Positions 37,519 through 50,782 of a stretch of DNA of 64,000 nucleotides are shown here, one piece after another. This stretch comes from an uncultured Pelagibacteraceae bacterium (GTDB taxonomy: Bacteria > Pseudomonadota > Alphaproteobacteria > Pelagibacterales > Pelagibacteraceae), in NCBI GenBank assembly GCA_902556905.1, contig CACDYK010000006.1:16661-80660 (forward strand), given 5' to 3'. Position 1 is the first letter of the stretch, and every line of letters starts with the position of its first letter. The position numbers were made by a program, and so were the translations under genes. The notes below the pieces were generated by a model. It was not told the DNA's origin. It made no database searches and saw nothing but the letters and a program-made list of their open reading frames with translations.

Positions 37519-37570
37519 TTAGATATCAAGCTATATAAGTTAGAAACTAAAGTCAATTATCAAAGAAAAT

Positions 37571-37942
37571 CTATTTAGGTTTAAAAATTAGGCAAACCCC
37601 ATTATTACAATATCTTTTTCCTGTTGGCTCTGGACCATCATCAAAAATATGCCCATGATGGCCACCACATTTTTTACAGTGATACTCGGTTCTTCCATAA
37701 CCTAAATGATAATCAGTTTTTGTCTCAAAAACATCTGGTAGAGATTCATAAAATGATGGCCAACCTGATCCACTTTCATATTTTGTTTTTGAATCAAATA
37801 ATTTCTCTCCACAATTTGCACAGTGAAAACTTCCTTCTCTTTTTTCATGATTTAATTTGCTTGTACCAGCAAGTTCAGTTCCTTCATCAAACAAAACTGA
37901 TTTTTGTTCTTCAGTTAGATTAGGATTAATTTTTTTAGTCAT
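37571..37942 (-). CDS. msrB: peptide-methionine (R)-S-oxide reductase
   Basis: FHCANCGEKLF, SGSGWPSFYE, DYHLGYGRTEYHCKKCGGHHGHIFDDGP. Confidence 0.95.
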   Translation of the reverse strand: MTKKINPNLTEEQKSVLFDEGTELAGTSKLNHEKREGSFHCANCGEKLFDSKTKYESGSGWPSFYESLPDVFETKTDYHLGYGRTEYHCKKCGGHHGHIFDDGPEPTGKRYCNNGVCLIFKPK

Positions 37943-37945
37943 AAT

Positions 37946-38839
37946 TTAAAATAATTTAGCACAAGACTGATGTAATAAAGAATGTAATTCTACTAATTTA
38001 TTAAAATCTTTATTATATCCTCCACCTAAAACACCACAGATAGGTATCTTTTTTGAAGAAAAATTTTCAATTACTAGCTCGTCTCTTTGTCTTACACCTT
38101 CATCAGAAATTTTTAATTTTCCTAATCGATCGTTAAAGTGAATATCAACACCTGCTATATAAAAAACAAAGTCAAAGTTTTCATTATTGAGTGTATTTAT
38201 ATAAAATTTAAGTGTCTTTAAATAAGCATCATCTTCAAGGTCATCTTCTAGCTCAACATCTAAATCACTAATAGATTTTTTTGCAGGATAATTAGTTTTT
38301 GAATGCATACTAAAAGTAAATACATGTCTATTATCTTTAAAAATTTCTGAGTTTCCATTTCCTTGATGAACATCTAAATCTAAAATTAAAATTCTATTTG
38401 CAAATCCTCTTTCTAATAAATAGTGAGCAGCAACTGCTACATCATTAAATACACAATAACCTGCTCCTTCATCATAATTTGCATGATGACTTCCTCCAGC
38501 AGTATTACAAGCAACCCCATAGTTTAGCGCAAGTTTTGATGCTAAAACAGTACCGCCAGTTGCAACCAATGATCTTTGTACCACACTATCAACTAATGGA
38601 AGGCCAATTTTTTTAATTCCATTTTTATCTAAAGTTTTATTTTTTATATTATATATATAATTTGCTGAATGAGCTCTATTTAAAGTTTCAAAAGAACAGA
38701 CAGAAGGTTTATGAAATTGATTTATTACCTTTTTATCAATTAAATATTTAGCAAGTTCTCCAAATTTATTTATTGGAAACTTGTGATCATCCTCAATTTT
38801 TGCAACATAGTCTTTGTGATTAACAACTGGTAGCTCCAT
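37946..38839 (-). CDS. histone deacetylase-family / acetylpolyamine amidohydrolase-like protein
   Basis: AGGSHHANYDEGAGYCVFNDVAVAA, ILILDLDVHQGNGN, YIAGVDIHFNDRLG. Confidence 0.93.
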   Translation of the reverse strand: MELPVVNHKDYVAKIEDDHKFPINKFGELAKYLIDKKVINQFHKPSVCSFETLNRAHSANYIYNIKNKTLDKNGIKKIGLPLVDSVVQRSLVATGGTVLASKLALNYGVACNTAGGSHHANYDEGAGYCVFNDVAVAAHYLLERGFANRILILDLDVHQGNGNSEIFKDNRHVFTFSMHSKTNYPAKKSISDLDVELEDDLEDDAYLKTLKFYINTLNNENFDFVFYIAGVDIHFNDRLGKLKISDEGVRQRDELVIENFSSKKIPICGVLGGGYNKDFNKLVELHSLLHQSCAKLF

Positions 38840-39792
38840 TACTTTTCAATAACACGAATAGGTTTTCCATTTACACAAGACTCAAGATCTTCAATCATCT
38901 GGGTATAAAAAATACTATAATTTTCTGCTGTCACATATCCGATGTGAGGTGTGAGTAAAGCATTTGGAAGAAATCTTAACTTGTTGCCCTCAGGTAATGG
39001 TTCTTTTTCATAAACATCTAGACCTGCGCCAAGAATAACATTAGTTGACAAAGCAATAATCAAATCATCCTCATTTACAATTGGGCCTCTTGAAGTATTA
39101 ATTAAAAAAGCAGTTTTTTTCATTTGATCAAACTCTTTAATAGTAATGCAATCTTTATATCGATCCCCACCTTGAACATGAATTGAGATATAATCAGAGG
39201 TTTTAATTAAATCTTCTTTACTACATGGAAGAACATTTAATTCTTTACATTTTTCTAAATCTAAATTTTCACTCCAAGCGATGACTTGCATACCAAAAGC
39301 ATTAGCAATTTTTGCCACTTGAGAACCTACTCTTCCAAGTCCAATTAAACCAATAATTTTACCCTTTAATTCAAAGCCAACTGTTGTCTGCCAATAGCCT
39401 TGATACATATTATCAATTTCAGTTTTTAAATTTTTTGATAAACCTAAAATTAAAGCCCAAGTTAACTCACAAGTTGGATTAAAATTAATCTCAGTCCCGC
39501 AAACTATAATTCTTCTTTTTTTTGCAGCCTCTAGATCAATTGCCTTATTTCTAGAACCACTTGTGATGATATATTTAAGGTCATTAAGATTATCGATTAA
39601 ATTTTTTGTAATTGGTGTTCGCTCTCGCATGATTAATAATGCTTCAAAATCTGATAATTGCTCAATAGCATCAGCTTCATCTAAAAATGGCTCACTAAAT
39701 ATTTTAAATTCATATTTTCCAGATAGTTTTTTTAAATCAACAAACTCTTGAGAAACGTTTTGATAATCGTCTAATATTGCAACTTTAAGCAT
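38839..39792 (-). CDS. D-2-hydroxyacid dehydrogenase family protein
   Basis: GKIIGLIGLGRVGSQVAKIANAFGMQVIAWS, LINTSRGPIVNEDDL, LLTPHIGYVT. Confidence 0.93.
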   Translation of the reverse strand: MLKVAILDDYQNVSQEFVDLKKLSGKYEFKIFSEPFLDEADAIEQLSDFEALLIMRERTPITKNLIDNLNDLKYIITSGSRNKAIDLEAAKKRRIIVCGTEINFNPTCELTWALILGLSKNLKTEIDNMYQGYWQTTVGFELKGKIIGLIGLGRVGSQVAKIANAFGMQVIAWSENLDLEKCKELNVLPCSKEDLIKTSDYISIHVQGGDRYKDCITIKEFDQMKKTAFLINTSRGPIVNEDDLIIALSTNVILGAGLDVYEKEPLPEGNKLRFLPNALLTPHIGYVTAENYSIFYTQMIEDLESCVNGKPIRVIEK

Positions 39793-40687
39793 TTTGAACT
39801 TTCCTATTTGATAATAAAATCCCTGTAATAATAAAACAGGCTCCTAAGATATGATAAAACATAAATTTTTCATTAAAAAAAATCATAGCCATAATGGCAC
39901 TGAATATAGGCATCAAATGTAAAAATACTCCAGATCGATTTGCTCCAATCATAGATATACCTTTAATCCATAATATAAATGAAGCTAAACCAGGAAGCAA
40001 AACAACGTATGATAAAATTAAAATAAATGGTGTATTAATTTTAATTCTAAAGCCAATTTGATATTCCATGAAATAAACTGGAATTAAAAAAATTAATCCG
40101 AATGTAATCAGAACTTGTAATAAACTTATTTGCGAAATTTCATATTTTTGTTTTTTTAATAAACTTGAATATAGGGCCCATGAAAACATAGCTACAACCA
40201 TCGTAATATCTCCTTTATTAAAATTTAAATTTTTTAAAATTTCAAAATTAGCTTTAGTTATTATTACGATAACTCCAATGAAAGACAGTATTACTCCTAT
40301 GATTTGAAAAATATTTGTTTTTTCAATTTTTAAAATTGATGAAAAAAACATTATCATTACAGGAATTGTAGATATCATTAAAACACCACTTATAACTTGT
40401 GTGAAATTTAAAGAATAATAAACAATTGAATTAAAGATTGTAATACTTGTAACTCCTAGAATTATAAACAATTTATAATTTTTGATTATGTAATCTTTTT
40501 TTCTAATAATTTCAGGTAAAGTAAAAGGGGCTAAAATCAACCAAGCAAAAAACCAACGATAAAAATTTAATGAAAAAGGTGGAACGTTGTAAAGACTGGC
40601 AAATTTACCAATAATAAAATTACCTGCCCAAAAAGTTACGGTTAGTAACAAAAAAACATACGCAAGAAAGTTAGACTCTTTTCTCAC
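39785..40687 (-). CDS. EamA/DMT-family transporter
   Basis: Two EamA repeats, about ten TM segments. Confidence 0.87.
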   Translation of the reverse strand: MRKESNFLAYVFLLLTVTFWAGNFIIGKFASLYNVPPFSLNFYRWFFAWLILAPFTLPEIIRKKDYIIKNYKLFIILGVTSITIFNSIVYYSLNFTQVISGVLMISTIPVMIMFFSSILKIEKTNIFQIIGVILSFIGVIVIITKANFEILKNLNFNKGDITMVVAMFSWALYSSLLKKQKYEISQISLLQVLITFGLIFLIPVYFMEYQIGFRIKINTPFILILSYVVLLPGLASFILWIKGISMIGANRSGVFLHLMPIFSAIMAMIFFNEKFMFYHILGACFIITGILLSNRKVQNA

Positions 40688-41929
40688 CTAACTAAATCTT
40701 AATGAGCTATATGGTTTTAAATCTAAGTTCGTATTTTCGTTTGCAATCATTCCTGAAACAATCTTTCCAGATATTGGACCTAAAGTCCATCCTAAATGAT
40801 GGTGACCAAAACAATAAAAAACATTTTTATATTTTTTTGAGGGACCCATAACTGGTAAAAAATCTGGCAATGATGGTCTAAAGCCTAACCATTCATCTTC
40901 GTGTTCAGGCAATTCACCAAGCATGTATTTAGCATTGTCAATTAAATTTTTAATTCTTGATTTAGATAAAGGATTTTTCAGACCTCCAAATTCTACTGTA
41001 CCTACAACCCTTAAGCCCTGTTCCATAGGAGTAATACCAAATCCACGATTTGAAAATATTACAGGTCTACTCAACAAATGATCGCAACCTTTAAAGTGAA
41101 CATGATATCCTCTTTCTGTATCTAGAGGAATTTTTTCATCTAGGTTATCAGTTAATATTTTTGAAAAAGCCCCACAAGCAATTACCACTTTATCAAAAAT
41201 AAAACTTTGATTTTCTGTTTTAAAAACTGGTTTTTCTTCATCAAAACTAATATCTTCAATATTTACTTTATTGAATTTTCCACCTTTTTTTAAAAACAAA
41301 TCAAAAAGTTTTAAAAGAATTTTTTTTGGGTTTCTTGCATGTCTTGCGTATGGATAATATACACCCGCATGATAAAAAGGTTTGATGTGTGGCTCTAAAT
41401 CATGAATTTCAGATTTGCTGACTAATTGTTGTTCAACACCCAGTTCATCTCTTATTTTGATTTCTAACTCTCTACTTTTTAGGTCTTGATCGTTCCAAAT
41501 ATATAATATTCCTTTATTTTCAACTAAACTCTCTAGATTAATTTCATCAAATAGTTCATCATAAGCGGGTAATGCTAAGTCTAAAATTTGATGCATATTT
41601 TTTGCAGTATGCATCATATTCTTTGTGGTTGAATTCATAATAAATTTCATAAACCACGGGATCATTTTTGGAAGGTAATTCCATTTTAATGCTAAAGGAC
41701 CTGAAGAACTTAAAAGCATAGCAGGAACATCTGCTAATATATCCGGTCTATTAAGAGGAACTGAAGCATATGGAGAAAAATGACCCGCATTTCCATAAGA
41801 TGCTGCTTGCGCACCAGGGTTGTCTCTATCAAAAATAGTAACACTAAATCCTTTTTTTTGAAGAAATAATGCGTTTGAAACTCCTTGAATTCCTGCTCCA
41901 ACTATTCCAACTTTAATATTTTTATTCAT
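40688..41929 (-). CDS. dadA: D-amino acid dehydrogenase-like FAD oxidoreductase
   Basis: KVGIVGAGIQGVSNALFLQKKGFSVTIFDRDNPG...SYGNAGHFSPYASVPL, YCFGHHHLGWTLGPISGKIVSGMI. Confidence 0.87.
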   Translation of the reverse strand: MNKNIKVGIVGAGIQGVSNALFLQKKGFSVTIFDRDNPGAQAASYGNAGHFSPYASVPLNRPDILADVPAMLLSSSGPLALKWNYLPKMIPWFMKFIMNSTTKNMMHTAKNMHQILDLALPAYDELFDEINLESLVENKGILYIWNDQDLKSRELEIKIRDELGVEQQLVSKSEIHDLEPHIKPFYHAGVYYPYARHARNPKKILLKLFDLFLKKGGKFNKVNIEDISFDEEKPVFKTENQSFIFDKVVIACGAFSKILTDNLDEKIPLDTERGYHVHFKGCDHLLSRPVIFSNRGFGITPMEQGLRVVGTVEFGGLKNPLSKSRIKNLIDNAKYMLGELPEHEDEWLGFRPSLPDFLPVMGPSKKYKNVFYCFGHHHLGWTLGPISGKIVSGMIANENTNLDLKPYSSLRFS

Positions 41930-41996
41930 AAAACTTTATACAATTATAATTTAATATTTATAGTGACAAATTATACACCTGTTTAAAGTTTGATTG

Positions 41997-43121
41997 TTAA
42001 GCAATGAGTTGTTTGTGATTTATTTTGGCACTCAAGACAATACCAAACCCAATCATTGTTGCCATCATTGAAGATCCGCCATACGACATGATTGGTAAAG
42101 GAGAGCCCACAATAGGAAGTAGACCTAGAACCATACATAAATTTACTATAATATAAACAAAGATTGCAAAAGCAAACCCAAAACAAAAAAGCTTTGAAAA
42201 ATCACTTCTCGAAATAGCTCCTATTCTTATAATTCTAATGATAATTATTGAATAAATTAATAAAAGAAAAATTGATCCAACAAAACCAAATTCCTCTGAA
42301 AACAAAGTAAAAACAAAATCTGTATGCTTTTCAGGTAAAAACTCTAAATAACTCTGTGTGCCTTTTAAAAAACCTTTTCCATTAAGTCCGCCTGACCCAA
42401 TTGCAATTTTAGATTGGATAATTTGATATCCCGCACCTAGTGGGTCCCTGTCTGGATCTAAAAAAGTTAAAATTCTCAATTTTTGATATGGTTTCAAAAA
42501 AGAAATAATAAAAGGTAATGAAATGAGGAAACTAACTAAAGAAATAAAAAAATATTTCATTCTTACACCTGCTAACCATAAAATTATTAATCCACTCGAT
42601 GCTATTAATACAGATGTTCCAAGGTCAGGTTGAGATATAACCAAAATAATTGGAATAATAATAATTACAAGAGCAACAGAAATACTTGAAAATGAATTTA
42701 TATTATCAACTTTTAGTCGATGATAATATTTTGCTAAGCACAAAATAATTCCAATTTTCATTAATTCTGAAGGCTGTAAAACTATAAAATATAAATCTAT
42801 CCATCTTTGAGATCCTGAAACCTTAATTCCATAAACTGAAACCCAAATCAAAAGAAGAAGGATAATAAAATAAATAAAATAAGAAGTAATATGCCACAAA
42901 CGTATATTAAAAAAAGAAATTACTATCATTAATGAAAAAAAAGTTAATAGTTTTATAAAATGACTTTTAGTATGATAAAGAACTTGCCCACCATCAGTTG
43001 AATACATAACTAAAACACTGACGATTGATAATATAACAAGACAAAATAACAAAATAAAATCTAAATTTTTAACTTTTTGAATAAATGTTAGTTCATTATT
43101 TAGTCTGTTATGTTGGAACAT
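41997..43121 (-). CDS. rodA: rod shape-determining protein RodA (SEDS glycosyltransferase)
   Basis: LQPSELMKIGIILCLAKYYH, QPDLGTSVLI, LPEKHTDFVFTLFSEEFGFVGS, PLPIMSYGGSSMM. Confidence 0.95.
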   Translation of the reverse strand: MFQHNRLNNELTFIQKVKNLDFILLFCLVILSIVSVLVMYSTDGGQVLYHTKSHFIKLLTFFSLMIVISFFNIRLWHITSYFIYFIILLLLIWVSVYGIKVSGSQRWIDLYFIVLQPSELMKIGIILCLAKYYHRLKVDNINSFSSISVALVIIIIPIILVISQPDLGTSVLIASSGLIILWLAGVRMKYFFISLVSFLISLPFIISFLKPYQKLRILTFLDPDRDPLGAGYQIIQSKIAIGSGGLNGKGFLKGTQSYLEFLPEKHTDFVFTLFSEEFGFVGSIFLLLIYSIIIIRIIRIGAISRSDFSKLFCFGFAFAIFVYIIVNLCMVLGLLPIVGSPLPIMSYGGSSMMATMIGFGIVLSAKINHKQLIA

Positions 43122-45026
43122 TTAAATATCTATTTCCTCAAAATTAGATTGTTTTTCTCTCAAAGCATCTCTATCAATGATTAATTTAAAAAGCTCTTTT
43201 GCTATTGGTGCAGCAGCTTTACTACCTGATCCTCCATGTTCAACAATAATGCTAAGAGCGTATCTTGGATTAATATATGGACCATAAGCTACATATAAAG
43301 CGTGGTCTCTATCTTTATATGGTATTTGCTCTAATTTAAGATCTAATTCTCTTTCTCTTTTACTTATTCTTTTTACTTGTGCAGTACCTGTTTTTCCAGC
43401 AAATTGATATTTGGGGTCATCTATCCTAGATCGATATGAAGTCCCTCTAATTTCATTGGTAGAACTAAACATTGCTTTTTGAACTAATTTTAAATTTTTT
43501 TTATCTTTAATTAGTTGAAGATTAGGCTCAATAGAACTTTTTAATTCCATATTCTTTTTTGCTTTTAAAAAATTTAATGGCTTATTATTAACAATAATTT
43601 TTGGGGAAATTTTGTATCCACCATTTGCTATTTGAGCTGTCATTAAACATAGTTGTAAAGGTGTGGTTTGAATATATCCTTGACCAATACCAGTTATCAA
43701 TGTTTCACCCAATACCCATCCTTTTCCAAGATTATTTTTTTTCCAAACTGTATTTGGAAATAAACCAAGCTTCTCATTTTCATAGTATTCCCCCAGAACT
43801 TTATTTCCTAAACCAAATTTTTCTGCAGTAATTTTTAATTTATCTACCCCAAGAATTCTTGCAATTTCATAAAAATATGTATCACAAGATTGCTTCATCG
43901 CATTTTTTAAACTCATTACACCATGACCTTTTTCTTTCCAGCAATGAAATGTTTGACCATAAAGCTCTGTCTTACCTGTGCATTTAACTTTAAAGTTAGG
44001 GCCAATTATATTGTTCTCTAAAGCTGATAAAGCTACGATTGGTTTTATTGTAGAACCTGGAGAATAAAGACCTGAAAGCGTCTTATTTATTAGTGGTTTT
44101 AAGGGATTATTTCTAATTAACTCCCAATCATCATTGCTTATACCAAATAAAAATAAATTAGGATCATATGATGGTGAAGAATACATTGCTAAAATTTCAC
44201 CAGTATAAATGTCCATAACACTTATAGATCCAGCCTTACTAGCTAATAACTTTGCTGACAACTTTTGTATCTCTGTATCTAAAGTTAATCTAATTTTAGA
44301 TCCTTGTTGACCTTTTTGGTGTTCAAGTTGATTAATTCTTTTTCCATAGGCATTTACTTCATATCTTTGAATATCATTTGTGCCTATTAAATAATTTTCT
44401 AATCTTTTTTCTAAGCCTAACTTTCCAACTTTCATTCCTGTTACAAATCTTTCTTGGATTATTTTATTTTCCAAAATATCATTTTCATTAGGCTGACTCA
44501 CATAGCCTAAAACATGTGTGTAAATATCACTAAATGGATAATTTCTTGAAATAGTCATCACCGGTTTTACTCCAACTAAATCATACAAATAGTTATTAAT
44601 TTTCAAAAACTGTTCCCAACTTAAATTTTCTGAAACAATGATGCTTTCCCAGGGTTTTTTTTGTTTTTTTGATTTTAAGATTTTTTTAATCTTTTTATCA
44701 GTCAATTCTAAAAGAGTTTTTAATCTAGATAAAAGATAATTAAAATTTTCTACTTGTTCTGGTATAATATGAAGTTGATATACTTTTAAATTACCAGCAA
44801 TTATATTTCCAAAATAATCTACAATATCTCCTCTGATTGGAGGTAATTTCCACTCCCTAATTCTATTTTTATCCGACAGAGTTAAATATTTTTTATTATC
44901 ATTAATTTGTAAAGAAAATAAACGAATAACTATTCCAGAGAATATTATTAACTTGGCAGCACCAATGATGAACATTCTTCTGTTTATTATATCTGTTTTT
45001 CTTATACCTGAACTATCTTTAATCAT
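43122..45026 (-). CDS. mrdA: penicillin-binding protein 2
   Basis: PPIRGDIVDYFGNIIA, LYSPGSTIKPIVALSALE (SxxK), KQSCDTYFYEIA, AGKTGTAQV. Confidence 0.95.
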   Translation of the reverse strand: MIKDSSGIRKTDIINRRMFIIGAAKLIIFSGIVIRLFSLQINDNKKYLTLSDKNRIREWKLPPIRGDIVDYFGNIIAGNLKVYQLHIIPEQVENFNYLLSRLKTLLELTDKKIKKILKSKKQKKPWESIIVSENLSWEQFLKINNYLYDLVGVKPVMTISRNYPFSDIYTHVLGYVSQPNENDILENKIIQERFVTGMKVGKLGLEKRLENYLIGTNDIQRYEVNAYGKRINQLEHQKGQQGSKIRLTLDTEIQKLSAKLLASKAGSISVMDIYTGEILAMYSSPSYDPNLFLFGISNDDWELIRNNPLKPLINKTLSGLYSPGSTIKPIVALSALENNIIGPNFKVKCTGKTELYGQTFHCWKEKGHGVMSLKNAMKQSCDTYFYEIARILGVDKLKITAEKFGLGNKVLGEYYENEKLGLFPNTVWKKNNLGKGWVLGETLITGIGQGYIQTTPLQLCLMTAQIANGGYKISPKIIVNNKPLNFLKAKKNMELKSSIEPNLQLIKDKKNLKLVQKAMFSSTNEIRGTSYRSRIDDPKYQFAGKTGTAQVKRISKRERELDLKLEQIPYKDRDHALYVAYGPYINPRYALSIIVEHGGSGSKAAAPIAKELFKLIIDRDALREKQSNFEEIDI

Positions 45027-45537
45027 TTGGCTGTGACAAAATTTTTTGATCTAAATAATTAAAAATAAAAAAAAATAATGGATACAATATAAATGTAAAT
45101 CCAGAGTTAATTAAATAAGATAGGTAATTTGGATTAAAATTGAATACAAAATCAAGAATTAATATTTGAATTGAATTTATTAACAACAATGTAAATAATA
45201 TTGATATCCAATCATTTATAAAATTATAAATTAAAGTTATATTTCTAATATATGCAGTTACTGCACAAATTAACAAATAACACAAGCTGCTTATTCCTAT
45301 TGGGAAACCAATGATAACATCATTAATAATGCCAGCTAAAAATATTGAAATGTAACCAAGTTGATTAGGATTTCTTAGGGTCCAATAAAAAATTAAAATA
45401 TATACAAAATTGAATGAAAAATATTCAATTTCTAAATAATTAAAATCATACTCATTAAATACTGACAAAAACAATAATAATGTTGGAAAATATGAAAATA
45501 ATATTTTAGAAAAAGTTGATTTGTTAAGTGAAGACAT
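45019..45537 (-). CDS. mreD: rod shape-determining protein MreD
   Basis: Small multi-TM protein between mreC and mrdA. Confidence 0.85.
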   Translation of the reverse strand: MSSLNKSTFSKILFSYFPTLLLFLSVFNEYDFNYLEIEYFSFNFVYILIFYWTLRNPNQLGYISIFLAGIINDVIIGFPIGISSLCYLLICAVTAYIRNITLIYNFINDWISILFTLLLINSIQILILDFVFNFNPNYLSYLINSGFTFILYPLFFFIFNYLDQKILSQPND

Positions 45538-46385
45538 TATTTTTGACTCTCCATATCAAAAGAAACTATTTTCACATATTCCAATTGAGTAAATTTAGAA
45601 AAAAAATCAATTTGACCATTTGATTTTTCAGACATTCTGCCCACTGGTATTCCAGATTTAAATAATCCAGCAAACCCAGAAGTATAAATTACTCTATCTT
45701 TTTTGTTAATTTCCTTATCTTCTTTTTCTTTAGTATATTCAATAATACCATAATTTTTTCCAGTTCCAGAAACCACTGCTTGAATTCTATCTGGTAACAA
45801 CATCACTGGTATCTTACTGTTTAGATCCGATAAAAGTAATGCTCTTGAATTTGTGTAATTTACCTCGATAACTTTTCCAGCCAAATAAGAACCATCCATT
45901 ATAGCCATTCCAATTTTTACATTATCTTTACTGCCTTTGTTTAAAACAATTGATTTTAAATATGGGCTTTCCTTGTCAATTAAAACCTTAGCTAATATCT
46001 CTTCTGAAGAAACACTTTCATTAATTAGATTTCTTAATTTTTTATTTTCTAGTTTTAAAAAATCGATAGTTAACTTTTCTTCTTTTAAAATATTAAGTTC
46101 AGATTTTATATCTTGATAATTGTTATATATTTCTAGATGGGCTGTTAATTGATTATTTATTTTTTGTATTTTATTTTCTGGTATTGAAATTATATAAGAC
46201 GATCTATAAACAACTTCATTAATTCCAAACTTTATGAGTTTAATTACCTTAAAATCAAAATTACTTAAAATAATTACAAAAATAGATAAGAATATTAGAG
46301 TTAATAATGAAAAACGTTGCTTATCTTTTTTTTTTAAAATTGCTGACCTAAAGGCTATTACAAAATCGTCTCTGCCTGTAGCCAT
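45537..46385 (-). CDS. mreC: rod shape-determining protein MreC
   Basis: N-terminal TM, coiled coil, AKVLIDKESPYLKSIVLNKGSKDNVKIGMAIMDGSYLAGKVIEV. Confidence 0.92.
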   Translation of the reverse strand: MATGRDDFVIAFRSAILKKKDKQRFSLLTLIFLSIFVIILSNFDFKVIKLIKFGINEVVYRSSYIISIPENKIQKINNQLTAHLEIYNNYQDIKSELNILKEEKLTIDFLKLENKKLRNLINESVSSEEILAKVLIDKESPYLKSIVLNKGSKDNVKIGMAIMDGSYLAGKVIEVNYTNSRALLLSDLNSKIPVMLLPDRIQAVVSGTGKNYGIIEYTKEKEDKEINKKDRVIYTSGFAGLFKSGIPVGRMSEKSNGQIDFFSKFTQLEYVKIVSFDMESQK

Positions 46386-46390
46386 TATTT

Positions 46391-48998
<2,608 letters not shown>

Positions 48999-49099
48999 AA
49001 CTTAAATTTTTTGAAAATGTATAATACAATCTATAAGAGAGAATGCAAAATAATAAGTGAAATTAGTATTAAAATCGGTCCATTTAAGGAGCCTCAAAA

Positions 49100-50782
49100 T
49101 TAATTATAAATAGACTCAATTTTAGGCATTAAGTGCAAAAGTTTTTTTGTGTAATCATGCTGTGGTTTTAAAAAGATTTCTTCAGTATTTGCAACTTCAC
49201 ATAATTTACCATCTTTTAATACTCCTATTCTATCACACATCTGTCTTACAACAGGCAAATCATGACTGATAAATAAAATAGTTAAATTCAATTGTTCCTG
49301 AAGATCCTTTAATAAGTTTAAAATTTGTGCTTGAATGCTAACGTCTAGAGCAGAAGTTGGCTCATCACAAACAAGAAGTCTTGGTTGTGTAGCAAGTGCT
49401 CTTGCAATAGAAATTCTTTGTCTTTGACCTCCAGAAAATTCATGTGGATAACGGTTTGCAGATTTCTGAGATAGCTCAACAGACTCTAATAAATCATAAA
49501 TATATTCATTTAGATTTCTAGACTTTATTGAGGGATTGTGAAGTTTAATTGGTTCTGAAATTATATCCTTAACCTTTAATCTTCCATTTAAAGAAGAATA
49601 TGGATCCTGAAAAATCATTTGTATTTGTTTTCTAAATTTCATCAATTCTAATTTATTTTTAATATTGGTAATGCAAATATTATCAAAAAAAATATCTCCA
49701 GAGGATGGTTTAAACAAATTTACAATCATTTTTGCAATTGTAGATTTTCCACTTCCACTTTCACCAACTAACCCAAATGACTCTCCTTCTTTAATTTCAA
49801 ATGAAACATTATCTACAGCCATTACAGAATTTTTAGAGTTTTCAGTAAAAAAACTATCATCAAAACTTTTACTTAGATTTTCTATTTTAACTAAGTCTTC
49901 TTTAGTAATTTCTTTTTTATTCCATCTATTCAAAATTTTAATATTTTTTACTTGATTACTTTTTTTTTCTTTATCAATAATAACAAATCTAGAAATCTTT
50001 TTATTAGTTGGCGGGACTGAACTTACTAAACTTTTTGTGTAAGTTTCTTTTGGTTTGGTTAATATTTCTTTTGTTTCTCCAATTTCAACTAGATCTCCAC
50101 TTTTCATTACCGCTACTCTATCTGCTGTCTCTGCAATTACACCCATGTCATGGGTAATTAAAATTACTGCTAAATTTCTTTCTTTTGTTAATCTCTTAAT
50201 CAAATCAAGTATTTGGGATTGGATTGAAACATCTAAAGCAGTAGTAGGTTCATCTGCAATTAAAAGTTCTGGCTCACAACATAAAGCAAGTGAAATTACC
50301 ACTCTTTGCCTCATTCCACCTGAAAATTGATGTGGATAATTATTAAATCTTTTTTCAGCATCTTTAATTCCAACTTCTTTTAAAAGGTCAATTGATTTAT
50401 TTTTTGCTTCATCATTTGTTAAATCAAGATGAGTTTGGATAGTTTCTATTAATTGTTCACCGACAGTAAGTATCGGATTAAGTGAAGTTTGTGGATCTTG
50501 AAATATAAGACCAATTTTTTTACCTCGATATTTATCAATATTATTTGGATCTTCATGAATATTCAAATCACCTAAAATTACCGACCCACTTGAAACTTTA
50601 CCAGGGGCATCAATCAAATTAATAATTGCATTTCCGACAGTACTTTTTCCAGAGCCTGACTCTCCTACTAAACCTAAAATTTCTCCCCTATTTACCTCGA
50701 TATTTACACCTTTAGCGGCATAAACAGTTTCCTTTCTCATTGGATAATCAACGCTTAAATTGTTAATTTTTAGAAAACTCAT
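49100..50782 (-). CDS. peptide-type ABC transporter ATPase with two fused nucleotide-binding domains
   Basis: Two Walker A motifs (GESGSGKSTVGN, GESGSGKSTIAK) and two ABC signatures (FSGGMRQRV, FSGGQRQRI). Confidence 0.95.
   Translation of the reverse strand: MSFLKINNLSVDYPMRKETVYAAKGVNIEVNRGEILGLVGESGSGKSTVGNAIINLIDAPGKVSSGSVILGDLNIHEDPNNIDKYRGKKIGLIFQDPQTSLNPILTVGEQLIETIQTHLDLTNDEAKNKSIDLLKEVGIKDAEKRFNNYPHQFSGGMRQRVVISLALCCEPELLIADEPTTALDVSIQSQILDLIKRLTKERNLAVILITHDMGVIAETADRVAVMKSGDLVEIGETKEILTKPKETYTKSLVSSVPPTNKKISRFVIIDKEKKSNQVKNIKILNRWNKKEITKEDLVKIENLSKSFDDSFFTENSKNSVMAVDNVSFEIKEGESFGLVGESGSGKSTIAKMIVNLFKPSSGDIFFDNICITNIKNKLELMKFRKQIQMIFQDPYSSLNGRLKVKDIISEPIKLHNPSIKSRNLNEYIYDLLESVELSQKSANRYPHEFSGGQRQRISIARALATQPRLLVCDEPTSALDVSIQAQILNLLKDLQEQLNLTILFISHDLPVVRQMCDRIGVLKDGKLCEVANTEEIFLKPQHDYTKKLLHLMPKIESIYN

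Noticed and set aside
41983-42186. 67-aa minus ORF overlapping rodA
   Set aside because: Alternative frame of the conserved RodA C-terminus; not a separate gene.
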